Below are positions 1 to 8,895 of a stretch of 64,000 nt of DNA, piece by piece; within the stretch, counting starts at the first letter, position 1; every line of letters begins with the position of its first letter. A program made the translations under genes and the position numbers. The notes beneath the pieces are model-generated. The model was not told the origin of the DNA and made no database searches. It saw only the letters and a list, made by a program, of their open reading frames with translations. Source of the DNA: CALMEC01 sp963765105 (GTDB lineage Bacteria > Actinomycetota > Thermoleophilia > Miltoncostaeales > Miltoncostaeaceae); assembly GCA_963765105.1 (NCBI GenBank), contig CAVXUW010000004.1:310001-374000 (forward strand). Direction: 5' to 3'.

Positions 1-1
1 C

Positions 2-622
2 AACCCCGCCGACGGCTTTGCCTCGACGCGCATCACCTGGAACAACCCAACCACGCCAGCCCTCGCGCAGATCGCTATCGGCCGCAGCGCAAACGAGTGC
101 GCAACCTTCCCTCCCCTCCCGGGCGCCACGCCGCGTCCGGTGTCGCCCCTCATCCGGAGCCAACCGGTGGCCATCGTTCTTCCCGCAGGCGTGACCCAGT
201 CCTTCCGCGAGACCGCAAATGTCCCACCGGGAAGATGGTGCTACACAACGTGGACCATCGGCCCGTCCGGGACATGGCAGTACGCCGCAGCGCAGGTGAT
301 CGACCATCCCGGCACGTCGCCCCTCGATGCACGACTAACCGCCGGTGTTCAGAGCCGACCGGTAACGGGTGTGGCCGCCCGTGTGACCTGGCGTAACCCA
401 TCGGACATCGCAGTCACGTCAACGCGCGTTGAACGCGCAAACGGGGCGTGTCCCGCCGACGCTCAGACGTTCCGTGCCACGTCCGGCGCCAACGGCCCGA
501 CGAGCCCGGGCCCCGTCTCCTACGACGACACCAGCCGCAACGTGCCGGTGCCAAGTTGCTACCGCATCACCGTCGTGGACGCGGACGGGGTGACCGCGCG
601 CGCCCTCGTTCAGACCGCCTAG
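2..622 (+). CDS. Secreted repeat protein, Fn3-like (5' end outside window)
   Basis: The reading frame is open from the window edge to TAG at 620-622, so only the C-terminal 206 residues are visible. Two related segments can be seen: one with TRITWNNP near the edge and one with ARVTWRNPSD, each followed by a short strand pattern and a Cys-containing stretch. This resembles tandem beta-sandwich (fibronectin III or Ig-like) modules of extracellular proteins. The protein ends shortly after the second module with no anchor or membrane segment. Function is unknown; secretion is inferred from composition (Thr/Pro/Val-rich, few Lys). The next gene follows on the same strand after about 117 bases and could be co-transcribed. 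Confidence 0.6.
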   Translation, partial: NPADGFASTRITWNNPTTPALAQIAIGRSANECATFPPLPGATPRPVSPLIRSQPVAIVLPAGVTQSFRETANVPPGRWCYTTWTIGPSGTWQYAAAQVIDHPGTSPLDARLTAGVQSRPVTGVAARVTWRNPSDIAVTSTRVERANGACPADAQTFRATSGANGPTSPGPVSYDDTSRNVPVPSCYRITVVDADGVTARALVQTA

Positions 623-739
623 TCTTACCTCGGACGGCCGGCCTTGGCTTTGCGAACTGCGCCGGGGCACGGTCGAGCGGGTCGGTATCACCACACCTCC
701 GACGTGCTCCTGTTGAAAACCCATCCGTCAGGAGGAGCC

Positions 740-1216
740 ATGGACAACGTCACACGAATCGACTGGACCGTCGACACCGGACTCAAGTGGTGGAGCGGCA
801 CAGACGATACGGTGAAGCTCGAGATCTATCGCGACAGCACTCTCATCAAGCGGCTGAACCTCGAGCCAGGGAACACGCCGCGTCTCAACAAAGGCGAATC
901 AGCGACCTACTACTGGGTCTTCCGCGACCCTGACGGCCTCGGAGTATCGGTGTCCGGGACGACCGTTCCGTTCACCGAGGCATTTCCCAACGGCGTCTCG
1001 GGGCACCTCAGGGTCAAGCTCATCGCGAAAGGCGACGACGCCTGGGAAAAGATCGCAATCAACAGCACGGTCACTACCGGGCAACTGCGCTTCATCCCCG
1101 GAACGATCGACAGCTCCGTGTGGCTGGAGGACGAACAGTCGTTCTTCTTCGGTCGTGATGTCGTGCTGAGCACCGACTCAGACGAGGGCGTCACATCCCT
1201 AACCCTCAACTACTAG
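740..1216 (+). CDS. PLAT/LH2-like domain protein
   Basis: The frame opens upstream at 644, but the ATG at 740 has a strong AGGAGG (730-735) four bases before it, so 740 is chosen, giving 158 residues. The pattern W(S)GTDDTVKLEIY, then a long beta-rich stretch, GHLRVKLIAKGDDAWEKIAI and a terminal strand resembles the PLAT/LH2 beta-sandwich found in lipoxygenases and bacterial secreted or lipid-binding proteins. No signal peptide, membrane segment or catalytic domain is visible, so it is a stand-alone domain. The family call is by eye; another jelly-roll or C2-like fold is possible. It is convergent with the atp operon across a hairpin at 1233-1282. Confidence 0.55.
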   Translation: MDNVTRIDWTVDTGLKWWSGTDDTVKLEIYRDSTLIKRLNLEPGNTPRLNKGESATYYWVFRDPDGLGVSVSGTTVPFTEAFPNGVSGHLRVKLIAKGDDAWEKIAINSTVTTGQLRFIPGTIDSSVWLEDEQSFFFGRDVVLSTDSDEGVTSLTLNY

Positions 1217-1232
1217 CGCTGCTCTGCTGCCG

Positions 1233-1282
1233 TCTCGTCCGTGATCGAACATGTGCCCAACGCAGAACGATCACGGACGAGA
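1233..1282. terminator. Perfect 15-bp inverted repeat between convergent genes
   Basis: Positions 1233-1247 and 1268-1282 are exact reverse complements, separated by a 20-base loop. Just outside, GCTGC at the left can pair with GCAGC at the right across a small bulge. It lies between the stop of the PLAT-like gene (+) and the stop of atpC (-), so it probably ends transcripts from both sides. There is no T-run on either side, so a classical intrinsic terminator is not certain. Confidence 0.5.
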
Positions 1283-1319
1283 ACCGCAGCCGGTTCACGC
1301 CGGCGTCACAACGCGAGGG

Positions 1320-1775
1320 CTAGTGCGCGGAGGGGCCGGGGAGACCGCTGGACTTATCGACCACCCGGAGGCGATTCTCGGCACGTCTCTTGGCACTCTC
1401 GGCAGCGATGCGGGCCACGTCGTCGCCGGCTGAAGCGAGGTCTTCCTCAGCGCGCTTGAGGGCGGCATCGGCACGTGCCCGATCGATCGTGCTGGCGTCC
1501 TCCGCCTGCTCGACGAGGATCATGACCTGATCCTCCTCGACGGACAGGTAACCGTCGGTGGTCGCGAACACTTGCTCGGTGTCGTCCACCAACTTGAGGC
1601 GGGTATCCCCCATCTTCAGAAACGCAATGAGCGGCGCGTGACGCGGCAGGATGCCGACCTCACCCATGACGCTCGGGGCAATCACCATGTAGGCGACACC
1701 GTCGAACACGGGCCCTTCGGGCGTGAGAAGGCGGACGCCGAGTCGCTTGCGGTCTGCACCGACAGCCGTTGACAT
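1320..1775 (-). CDS. atpC: ATP synthase F1 epsilon subunit
   Basis: 151 residues, last gene of the atp operon, 45 bases after atpD. The N-terminal half has the epsilon beta-sandwich signature (GVRLLTPEGPVFDG, then GEVGILPRHAPLIAFLKMG) and the C-terminal half (about 97-140) is a charged helical hairpin rich in Ala, Arg and Glu. Epsilon is part of the central stalk with gamma, and its helical tail inhibits ATP hydrolysis in many bacteria. Length is slightly above the common 130-140 because of a Ser/Pro/Gly tail. Identification is secure from sequence and position. Confidence 0.96.
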   Translation of the reverse strand: MSTAVGADRKRLGVRLLTPEGPVFDGVAYMVIAPSVMGEVGILPRHAPLIAFLKMGDTRLKLVDDTEQVFATTDGYLSVEEDQVMILVEQAEDASTIDRARADAALKRAEEDLASAGDDVARIAAESAKRRAENRLRVVDKSSGLPGPSAH

Positions 1776-1820
1776 CAGCGGGTCACAATCGTATCGACGC
1801 TCACCATGCTGTACGTGGAG

Positions 1821-3227
1821 CTACGCAACCTTCGCCATCTCCTCGGCCTGCGCAATTGCTTCCTCGATGCCACCGACGAGGTAGAACGCGGCCTCAGGCA
1901 GATCGTCGTGCTTGCCCTCCACGATCTCCTTGAACCCGCGGATGGTGTCCTCGAGCTTGACGTACTTGCCCGGGCGCCCGGTGAACGGCTCGGCCACCGA
2001 GAAGGGCTGCGAGAGGAAGCGCTCGATCTTGCGGGCACGCGAGACGGTGATCTTCTGCTCGTCGGTGAGCTCGTCCACACCGAGGATCGCGATGATGTCC
2101 TGGAGGTCCTTGTAGGTCTGCAGGATCTCCTGCACACGGGTGGCGGTCTCATAGTGCTCGTCCCCGACCGTGGCGCGGTTCAATGCGCGGCTGGTGGAGT
2201 CGAGCGGGTCGACGGCCGGGTAGATGCCCTTCTCGGCGATGGACCGCGACAGGGTCGTGGTGGCGTCGAGGTGAGCGAAGCTGGCGGCCGGGGCCGGGTC
2301 GGTCAGGTCGTCGGCCGGCACGTAGATGGCCTGCACCGAGGTGACCGAACCCTTGCGGGTTGAGGTGATGCGCTCTTGCAGATCGCCCATTTCCGACGCC
2401 AGCGTCGGCTGGTAGCCCACGGCGCTCGGCATACGACCGAGAAGCGCGGAAACCTCGGAGCCGGCCTGCACAAAGCGGAAGATGTTGTCGACGAACAGCA
2501 GCACGTCCTGGCCACCCTCGTCACGGAAGTACTCGGCCATGGTGAGGCCCGAGAGGGCCACGCGAAGACGTGCGCCCGGGGGCTCGTTCATCTGGCCGTA
2601 GACGAGCGCGGTCTTCTCAATGACGCCGGACTCGCTCATCTCGCGCCAGAGGTCGTTGCCTTCACGGGTGCGCTCACCCACACCGGCGAACACGGATACA
2701 CCACCATGTTCCTTGGCCAGGTTGTTGATGAGCTCCTGGATGAGCACTGTCTTGCCCACGCCGGCACCACCGAACAACCCAATCTTTCCGCCCTTTACGT
2801 ACGGCGCGATGAGGTCGACCACCTTGATGCCGGTCTCGAAGATCTGCTCGGTTGGGTCGAGCTGGTCGAATGCCGGGGCCGCACGATGGATGGGCCAGCG
2901 TTCGCCACCGGTGACCGGTTCGCCTTCGTCGATCGTCTCGCCGAGAACGTTGAAGATGCGACCCAGGGTCTGCGGACCGACGGGCACCGAGATGGCCGCA
3001 CCAGTGTCGGTGGCGTCGCTCCCGCGCGACAGGCCGTCGGTGGTGTCCATGGCGACGGCACGCACCTTGTCGTCACCCAGGTGCTGCTGCACTTCGGCCA
3101 CCAGGGTGGTGCCATCGGGACGGGTGATCTCGATGGCGTTGTAGATCGAGGGAAGCTGGTCCGGGAACCGGACGTCGAGCACAACGCCTTTGATCTCGAG
3201 GATCGTCCCGATATTTCCGTTCGACAT
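1821..3227 (-). CDS. atpD: ATP synthase F1 beta subunit
   Basis: 468 residues, the normal length. It forms the catalytic sites of the F1 head. The Walker A loop GGAGVGKT is at residues 153-160 and the catalytic-glutamate segment GERTREG at 184-190; Walker B is in QDVLLFVDNIFRF. The start ATG has an AGGA-type ribosome site just upstream. It lies between atpG (25 bases upstream) and atpC in the standard order. Nothing unusual is seen. Confidence 0.98.
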   Translation of the reverse strand: MSNGNIGTILEIKGVVLDVRFPDQLPSIYNAIEITRPDGTTLVAEVQQHLGDDKVRAVAMDTTDGLSRGSDATDTGAAISVPVGPQTLGRIFNVLGETIDEGEPVTGGERWPIHRAAPAFDQLDPTEQIFETGIKVVDLIAPYVKGGKIGLFGGAGVGKTVLIQELINNLAKEHGGVSVFAGVGERTREGNDLWREMSESGVIEKTALVYGQMNEPPGARLRVALSGLTMAEYFRDEGGQDVLLFVDNIFRFVQAGSEVSALLGRMPSAVGYQPTLASEMGDLQERITSTRKGSVTSVQAIYVPADDLTDPAPAASFAHLDATTTLSRSIAEKGIYPAVDPLDSTSRALNRATVGDEHYETATRVQEILQTYKDLQDIIAILGVDELTDEQKITVSRARKIERFLSQPFSVAEPFTGRPGKYVKLEDTIRGFKEIVEGKHDDLPEAAFYLVGGIEEAIAQAEEMAKVA

Positions 3228-3252
3228 TCCTGTGGCTCCGTGTGGTTGGTGA

Positions 3253-4152
3253 CTACTTCAACGCGTCGGCGCCGGCGACCACTTCCAGGATCTCCTGGGT
3301 GATTGCCGCCTGCCGAGCGCGGTTCATGGCAAGGGTGTACTGATCGATGAGCTCACCGGCGTTGTCGGTTGCGTTACGCATTGCCGCCCGGCGGGCAGCG
3401 AGCTCAGCCGCGGCGCTCTCAAGCAGCGCACGGTAAATCGTGGTGTCGAGGTACGTTGGCAGAAGCTTCTCGAGAAAGTCCTTGGCCTCGGGCTCGAAGA
3501 ACGCAAGTGCCTGCGACAGCGTGGACTCATTGTCCTCGATGTCGTCCTCGTCCTCAACGATGCGGCGGGGGATCGGCAGAAGATCCTCGTCGGTGACGGT
3601 TTGTTCCATCACCGACTTGAAGGCGTTGTAGACCAAAACGACGCGGTCGACCTCGCCCTCGGTGAACTTGGTGACGAGGTGCTCCGTGACCTGCTGGGCG
3701 TCGGCATACGTGGGGTTGACCGAGAAGCCCTGGAACGAGCGGTCGACGGTGAGGCCACGAAAACGCAGCGTGCCGATGCCCTTCTTGCCGACGGCAACGA
3801 AGACGACTTCTTGGGCACCAGCCGCTTTCATCTCGTCGGCGATCTGTATTCCCCGGCGAAGAATGTTGACGTTGAACGCTCCGGCCAGGCCACGGTCGCC
3901 GGTAACGACGACCACGACACCGCGCGTAACCGTCTCACGCTCCTCGAGCAACGGCATGCCTTTGAGGCTGCCGCTTTGCCGGGCGGCTTGAGCCATGAGC
4001 CGTCGCATCGACTGGGCATACGGACGCACGGCCTCGATGCGCTCCTGACCGCGGCGCAACTTGGCCGATGCCACCAGCTCCATGGCGCGAGTGATCTTGC
4101 GCGTGCCGCGAATCGACTCGATGCGGCGCTTGATGTCACGAGTGGAGGCCAT
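3253..4152 (-). CDS. atpG: ATP synthase F1 gamma subunit
   Basis: 299 residues. The N-terminal helix MASTRDIKRRIESIRGTRKI and the C-terminal helix ending near NRARQAAITQEILEVV are the two long coiled-coil strands of the rotor shaft. The middle holds the Rossmann-like domain (VVVVVTGDRGLAGAFN). The start codon overlaps the last base of the atpA stop, showing translational coupling. An acidic insert (EDEDDIEDNE, about 205-215) sits in the middle domain; actinobacterial gamma subunits often carry extra residues there. Confidence 0.97.
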   Translation of the reverse strand: MASTRDIKRRIESIRGTRKITRAMELVASAKLRRGQERIEAVRPYAQSMRRLMAQAARQSGSLKGMPLLEERETVTRGVVVVVTGDRGLAGAFNVNILRRGIQIADEMKAAGAQEVVFVAVGKKGIGTLRFRGLTVDRSFQGFSVNPTYADAQQVTEHLVTKFTEGEVDRVVLVYNAFKSVMEQTVTDEDLLPIPRRIVEDEDDIEDNESTLSQALAFFEPEAKDFLEKLLPTYLDTTIYRALLESAAAELAARRAAMRNATDNAGELIDQYTLAMNRARQAAITQEILEVVAGADALK

Positions 4153-5726
4153 TAAGCGGCTGCGGTCTCCTCGACCTCAGTGGTCTCGTCAGCGGTGGGC
4201 GTGGCGGTCGTGCCGACGTTCGACCCGGTGCGGGCTGCAGCAAACGCGGTGATGAAGCTCTCCAGCTTTGCCGAGGTGTCGTCGCCGAGGTCCTTGGTGT
4301 CGCGGATCGTGGCGAGGATCGTGCCTTCTTCACGAAGCGCGGAGCGCAGGTCCTCGTTGAAGCGCGGCACTTCGGCAGGGTCGATGCCATCGAGGTAGCC
4401 CTGGTTGGCGGCGTAGACGATGCCGACCTGCTCCTCCACCGGCCACGGCGCGAAGGCCGGCTGGTTGAGGGTGGCGACCTGTCGGGCGCCGCGCGCGAGG
4501 GCGCGCTGGGTGGCGGCGTCGAGCTCGGAGCCGAACTGGGCAAACGCTTCGAGGTCGCGGTACTGGGCGAGCTCGAGCTTCATGCGACCGGCAACCTTGC
4601 GCATGGCCTTGATCTGGGCGTTACCACCCACGCGGCTCACCGAGATTCCGACGTTCACGGCCGGACGGACACCCTGGTAGAAGAGCTTGCTCTCCAGGAA
4701 GATCTGTCCATCGGTGATGGAGATGACGTTGGTGGGGATGTACGCCGACACGTCACCGGCCTGGGTCTCGATGATGGGAAGCGCGGTGAGCGAGCCTCCG
4801 CCGAGCGCGTCGCTCAGCTTGCAGGCACGCTCCAGAAGGCGTGAGTGGAGGTAGAAGACGTCACCCGGGAAGGCCTCGCGTCCCGGCGGGCGCCGCAGAA
4901 GCAGCGACATCTGGCGGTAGGCGTCGGCCTGCTTGGACAGGTCGTCGTACACGCAGAGGGCGTGGCCGCCGTTGTAGGTGAAGTGCTCGGCCATGGCGCA
5001 CCCGGCGTACGGCGCCAGGTACTTGAGCGGCGCTGAGGCCGCCGCGGTGGCGGCCACGACGATGGTGTATTCCATGGCGCCGGCGTCACGCAGGCGCTGC
5101 ACGAGCTGGGCCACCGTCGAGGCCTTCTGGCCGATGGCGATGTACACACAGATGACGCCGGTGCCCTTTTGATTGATGATCGCGTCGAGGGCGACGGTGG
5201 TCTTGCCCGTGCCGCGGTCGCCAATGATGAGCTCACGCTGGCCGCGGCCAATCGGGATGAGCGCGTCGATGGCTTTGATACCGGTCTGAAGCGGCTCGGC
5301 CACCGGCTGACGCTGAACCACACCCGGAGCCTTGAACTCGACGGGGCGGAACTGGTCGGTGGCGATGGGGCCGCGGTCGTCAAGCGGGTTGCCGAGCGGG
5401 TCAACCACGCGCCCCACGAGGGCGTCGCCCACCGGCACCTGGATGACTTTGCCGGTGCGCTTGACCGGGTCGCCCTCCTTGATGAGCGTGTCGTCACCGA
5501 GGAGCACCACCCCGACGTTGTCCTCCTCGAGGTTGAGGGCGAGGCCGGTGACGCCGTGCGGCAGCTCGAGCATTTCGAGCGCGACGCAGTTCTCGAGACC
5601 GTGGACGCGGGCGATACCGTCACCCACCTGCAGGACGGTTCCCACCTCCTGGGTGTCGATCGCGCCGGCGTACTGCTCGATCTGCTGACGCAGTACCTTG
5701 GTGATCTCGTCGGGACGAAGCTCCAT
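4152..5726 (-). CDS. atpA: ATP synthase F1 alpha subunit
   Basis: 524 residues. It forms the non-catalytic nucleotide sites of F1 and supplies the arginine finger. Walker A GDRGTGKT is at residues 169-176, and the arginine-finger segment SVSRVGG is near residue 370. The last 25 residues are a low-complexity Thr/Glu/Ala tail longer than usual, a common actinobacterial feature. The gene is 47 bases downstream of atpH and touches atpG by one base. Confidence 0.98.
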   Translation of the reverse strand: MELRPDEITKVLRQQIEQYAGAIDTQEVGTVLQVGDGIARVHGLENCVALEMLELPHGVTGLALNLEEDNVGVVLLGDDTLIKEGDPVKRTGKVIQVPVGDALVGRVVDPLGNPLDDRGPIATDQFRPVEFKAPGVVQRQPVAEPLQTGIKAIDALIPIGRGQRELIIGDRGTGKTTVALDAIINQKGTGVICVYIAIGQKASTVAQLVQRLRDAGAMEYTIVVAATAAASAPLKYLAPYAGCAMAEHFTYNGGHALCVYDDLSKQADAYRQMSLLLRRPPGREAFPGDVFYLHSRLLERACKLSDALGGGSLTALPIIETQAGDVSAYIPTNVISITDGQIFLESKLFYQGVRPAVNVGISVSRVGGNAQIKAMRKVAGRMKLELAQYRDLEAFAQFGSELDAATQRALARGARQVATLNQPAFAPWPVEEQVGIVYAANQGYLDGIDPAEVPRFNEDLRSALREEGTILATIRDTKDLGDDTSAKLESFITAFAAARTGSNVGTTATPTADETTEVEETAAA

Positions 5727-5773
5727 CGGCTGTTCTTCCTAGTTGCTCGGTTTAGCGGTTCGGTATGTGGCGC

Positions 5774-6301
5774 TCAAGCGCCGGAGATAGTGCGGTGAAG
5801 ACCCTGCAGACGCCCGCGCACGGACGCGTCGGTAACGACACCCCCAACGCGAAGCACAAGGCCTCCAATGATGTCGGGATCGACACGCTCGGTGATCGTC
5901 GGAGTCTTGCCGGTTTGCTCGCGAATGCGGGCGACGACCTGGTTTCGCAGATCGTCGGGCAACGAAACGGCGGAGGTGACCTCCACCTGGATCTGGTCCT
6001 GCGCGGCGGCGACCCGATCAGCGAACGCAGTGGCGATCGAGCCGACCTCGTCGAGCCGTCCCCGGTCGACCAGCACCTGAAGCAGATTCAGCGTCAACGG
6101 GTTGGTCTGGTCGGCCAGGCCACTGAGCGCAGCCTTCTTCGCGCGACTGTCCACCTGTGGGTTGTGCAGGGTTCGCGCGACGTCGGTACCCGGCGCCAGG
6201 GCCCCACTCAGCCCGACCAGGTCAGCGGCGACCTGATCGACGGCGTTCTTCTGGGCGGCAGCCTGGTAGAGGGCTTCGGCGTAGGTGGCGGCGACGCTCA
6301 C
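5774..6301 (-). CDS. atpH: ATP synthase F1 delta subunit
   Basis: 175 residues, usual for delta (OSCP). The N-terminus MSVAATYAEALYQAA is the family helix, and the C-terminus has the conserved pattern RVDPDIIGGLVLRVGGVVTD. It links the peripheral b-stalk to the top of F1. It overlaps atpF by four bases. This is a normal-length stand-alone delta, not the b-delta fusion found in mycobacteria. Confidence 0.95.
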   Translation of the reverse strand: MSVAATYAEALYQAAAQKNAVDQVAADLVGLSGALAPGTDVARTLHNPQVDSRAKKAALSGLADQTNPLTLNLLQVLVDRGRLDEVGSIATAFADRVAAAQDQIQVEVTSAVSLPDDLRNQVVARIREQTGKTPTITERVDPDIIGGLVLRVGGVVTDASVRGRLQGLHRTISGA

Positions 6302-6861
6302 GCGGTCTGCGCGCCTCCGAGCTCGATCTCGGCGAGGGCTTCCTCGACGAGGCGACGGTGGTCGGCGTCGTTCAACGACTTGCGGGTGACCTTCTCGGCC
6401 GCCTGCAGAGCAATGCTGGCCACGTCGTCCCGTACCGACGCCAGCGCCGACGCGCTTTGCGCATCGACCTGCTGCTGGGTATCGGCCAGAATGCGGTCAC
6501 GCTGCCCTTCGGCGGCGCCGACGATGGAGGTGCGCTCACGCTCACCGTCACGTCGGCCACGGTCGCGAAGCTCGTCGGCTTCCTTCCGGGCGTCGGCAAG
6601 CTGCACCTTGTACTCGTCGAGTAGTTTCACGGCCTCGTCGCGGCTGCGCTCGGCTTCGTCGATGCTCTCCTGAATCTGGGTGCGCCGCTTCTCGATGGTC
6701 GCGCCGAGGGGCCCGAAGACGTACTTCTTCAGGATGAGCAGCGTGAGGAAGAACATCACGATCGTCCAGATCATGAGCCCCGGGCTCGCAGTGAGCAGGG
6801 GGTTTTCGTTCTCCGCTTCTCCGGCGGCCGCCTGCGCGGTGATGAGGAACGAGGGGTTCAT
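6298..6861 (-). CDS. atpF: ATP synthase Fo b subunit
   Basis: 187 residues. One membrane segment near residues 28-47 (LMIWTIVMFFLTLLIL) is followed by a long charged coiled coil (about 60-170) that forms the peripheral stalk. The extracellular N-terminus of about 25 residues is Glu/Asn-rich, as in other actinobacterial b subunits. It overlaps atpH by four bases (ATGA) and starts 10 bases after atpE. Single copy, so the stalk is expected to be a b2 homodimer. Confidence 0.95.
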   Translation of the reverse strand: MNPSFLITAQAAAGEAENENPLLTASPGLMIWTIVMFFLTLLILKKYVFGPLGATIEKRRTQIQESIDEAERSRDEAVKLLDEYKVQLADARKEADELRDRGRRDGERERTSIVGAAEGQRDRILADTQQQVDAQSASALASVRDDVASIALQAAEKVTRKSLNDADHRRLVEEALAEIELGGAQTA

Positions 6862-6871
6862 CGCGTCTCGA

Positions 6872-7123
6872 TCAGCTCTTGACGAGGAAGAACGCCACGA
6901 AGCCCATGAGCAGGGCGTAGAAGGTGATGGCCTCGGTGAGGGCCAGACCGAGGAACATTAGTCCCATGATCTCGCCGCGAAGCTCGGGCTGGCGGGCGAC
7001 CGACTCGACGGTTTTACCCATCAGGTAGCCCACGCCGGCGCCCGGGCCGATAGCCCCGAAACCGGTGGCGAGGCCAAGCTCAATGGCCTTTGCCGCGTCA
7101 ACTATGTTGCCTTCAAGTGCCAC
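6872..7123 (-). CDS. atpE: ATP synthase Fo c subunit
   Basis: 83 residues folding as two membrane helices joined by the polar loop RQPE (44-47). The ion-binding carboxylate is Glu64 in ALTEAITFYALL. The residue after it is Ala, and the Gln and Ser/Thr ligands of sodium-type rings are not evident, so proton coupling is inferred. The glycine-rich first helix (GFGAIGPGAGVGYLMG) packs the inner ring. It is preceded by a good purine-rich ribosome site. Confidence 0.97.
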   Translation of the reverse strand: MALEGNIVDAAKAIELGLATGFGAIGPGAGVGYLMGKTVESVARQPELRGEIMGLMFLGLALTEAITFYALLMGFVAFFLVKS

Positions 7124-7144
7124 GGAAGATCCCTTTCGTGTTGG

Positions 7145-8092
7145 TCAGTGTGCGCTCTCGACCGCGAAGCCGATGTAGATGCCGCTGAGCATCGCGAAGA
7201 TGAACGCTTGGAGCCCTGCGATCAGGACCCATTCGAAGAAGTAGAAGAACAAGCCGAACGGAATCGCGACGATGCCGACGAAGCTGCCGAGCAGCACCGC
7301 GAAGCCGGCGGCCATGATGATGAGAAGGTGACCGGCCAGCAGGTTGGCGAAGAGTCGCACCGACAGGCTCACCAGTCGAAGGATGTTGGAGAGAAACTCC
7401 AGCGCGAAGACGATCCCCTTCATGAAGGGGTTGATGTCACCACCGGGAACGAACGTCTTGAGGTATCCCACCGCGCCGTGGGCCTTGACGCCCTCGTAGT
7501 TGTAGATGAGGAACGTGCAGATGGTCAGCGCGAGCGTGACGTTGATGTTGGCCGTCGCCGCGTAGAGCCCGAGGTCGGGGATGCCGAAGAGCGTCGCGTG
7601 CTCCCCACCGGGCAGTGGAATGAAGCTGATGAGGTTGCTGACCGCGATGAAGATGAACAGCGTCGCCACATACGGGAAGTAGCGGTTGAACACCTTCGGG
7701 GGAAGCGTGGCGCGTGCGATCTGCGTCTCGGCGAAGTCGTAGGCCATCTCGACCACGTTCTGGGCCTTGGTCGGACGCATTTTCAGGCCGCCGCGGATCA
7801 CGAAGATGCCGACGAGGATGCTGATGGCCGACGCGATGATCAGATACATCACGGCCTTGTTGAACGACAGGTCGATCGGGCCGAACTTGAGTTCGGGGCC
7901 CCAGGTCTTGAGGGCAAACTCGTTCTGCGGCTTGAAGGCGTCACCGCCGGGCGTCTTGCTGCCGGCAATGGCGCCGACGATCGCCCAGATCAGAAGGAAC
8001 GCCAGAAAGCCGAGAACGACGTACTTGGCCTTGCCAGACTTCTCGGGCGGGCTCGCGACGGGGCCGGGCGCCGCTGCGGCGTTCGTGGTCAC
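7145..8092 (-). CDS. atpB: ATP synthase Fo a subunit
   Basis: 315 residues with six or so membrane helices. The essential arginine is in SLSVRLFANLLAGH, and the last helix contains GLQAFIFAMLSGIYIG. It forms the stationary ion channel beside the c ring. The N-terminus is longer than usual, with a Pro/Ala cytoplasmic stretch and an extra hydrophobic segment (VVLGFLAFLLIWAIVGAIAG) before the first canonical helix. It overlaps the upstream atpI-like gene by four bases. Confidence 0.95.
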   Translation of the reverse strand: MTTNAAAAPGPVASPPEKSGKAKYVVLGFLAFLLIWAIVGAIAGSKTPGGDAFKPQNEFALKTWGPELKFGPIDLSFNKAVMYLIIASAISILVGIFVIRGGLKMRPTKAQNVVEMAYDFAETQIARATLPPKVFNRYFPYVATLFIFIAVSNLISFIPLPGGEHATLFGIPDLGLYAATANINVTLALTICTFLIYNYEGVKAHGAVGYLKTFVPGGDINPFMKGIVFALEFLSNILRLVSLSVRLFANLLAGHLLIIMAAGFAVLLGSFVGIVAIPFGLFFYFFEWVLIAGLQAFIFAMLSGIYIGFAVESAH

Positions 8093-8523
8093 TCGGCCAC
8101 CTCGCCGCGGGCGAGCTTGCGGGCCTTCTCGCGAATGCCGAACATGACCGTGCGTCCCATCAGGTCAAAGGTGAAGGCGACGGCGAAGACGCCACCGGCG
8201 ACGAGGCCGATCGTCTCGTCCACCTTCAGGGCGATCACGAACAGGATCATCACGGTGACCATGGCGCGTCCGATGGAGCTGATGCCGGTGAGACCCACCG
8301 CGTGGGTGGGGTCCATGCCCTCGGAGACCTTGGAGATGAAGCGCTGAGCCGCCCAGCTGGCGACGAACAGCGCGGCACCGAGTCCCCATCCGGCGAATGG
8401 CCCATCGAGGAGCAACACAAAGGGCAACGCGAGCGCGAGGGCGATGAACCCAAGGATCGCCAGCACGAACTCGGTGGGGCTTGCGCTCAGTGGCGCAGGA
8501 CTGGGAGTCGCGGCCGTCGTCAC
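8089..8523 (-). CDS. atpI: AtpI-like membrane protein of the ATP synthase operon
   Basis: The frame is open upstream to 8751, but that part is Arg-rich and non-membrane. A GTG at 8523 has GAGG six bases before it and is taken as the start, giving 144 residues. About four hydrophobic helices are seen (FVLAILGFIALALALPFVLLL; GLGAALFVASWAAQ; RAMVTVMILFVIALKV; VAGGVFAVAFTFDLMG). Position as first gene of the atp operon, size and topology match ATP synthase protein I, which helps c-ring or complex assembly. Sequence similarity in this family is weak, so the name rests mostly on context. Confidence 0.7.
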   Translation of the reverse strand: MTTAATPSPAPLSASPTEFVLAILGFIALALALPFVLLLDGPFAGWGLGAALFVASWAAQRFISKVSEGMDPTHAVGLTGISSIGRAMVTVMILFVIALKVDETIGLVAGGVFAVAFTFDLMGRTVMFGIREKARKLARGEVAE

Positions 8524-8895
8524 GACGTCCTCGCTGACAACCCGTTCGGGCGTGTGGCTACGATCCGGTTCCTCCGTAATGACCTGATGCTTCCTCTGCC
8601 GATGACGGGGCAGCGTGGCTGGCCACGCCCCTTCCCTGCAGCGCGCCGCAGTATATCCGCACAACCCGGCGGATCTCCACGTGATCCCCTGCCCCCGCAC
8701 GTTTTGGGACGTTCGTCCCGCCGAACGAGGCGCGGGCCGATCGCGTGGCACCGATCAAGACAGCGGACCGAAAGCTCCGCAGAATTGGCACACTTTGACG
8801 CGTCAATTGTGACCCTTTGCGCGTGCGCTGTGACACGACGTCGAGCCACAATTCGTGGGTGGCAATCGAATCGAACTCCGGGAAGGGGGTACCAT
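8524..8895. other. Divergent intergenic region upstream of atp operon
   Basis: 372 bases between the atpI-like start (-) and the Uma2-like start (+). On the minus strand a TATACT hexamer (8650-8655) could be a -10 element for the atp operon, but no convincing -35 is seen. A perfect 12-base palindrome TTGACGCGTCAA lies at 8795-8806, a possible regulator site for the rightward gene. No coding potential is convincing on either strand. Confidence 0.35.

Noticed and set aside
2376..3302. 308-codon plus-strand frame opposite atpD
   Set aside because: Antisense shadow of a highly conserved gene; no domain recognised.
7148..8347. 399-codon plus-strand frame opposite atpB and atpI
   Set aside because: Highly charged His/Asp/Glu/Arg composition typical of antisense of membrane genes; fully covered by well-identified atp genes.
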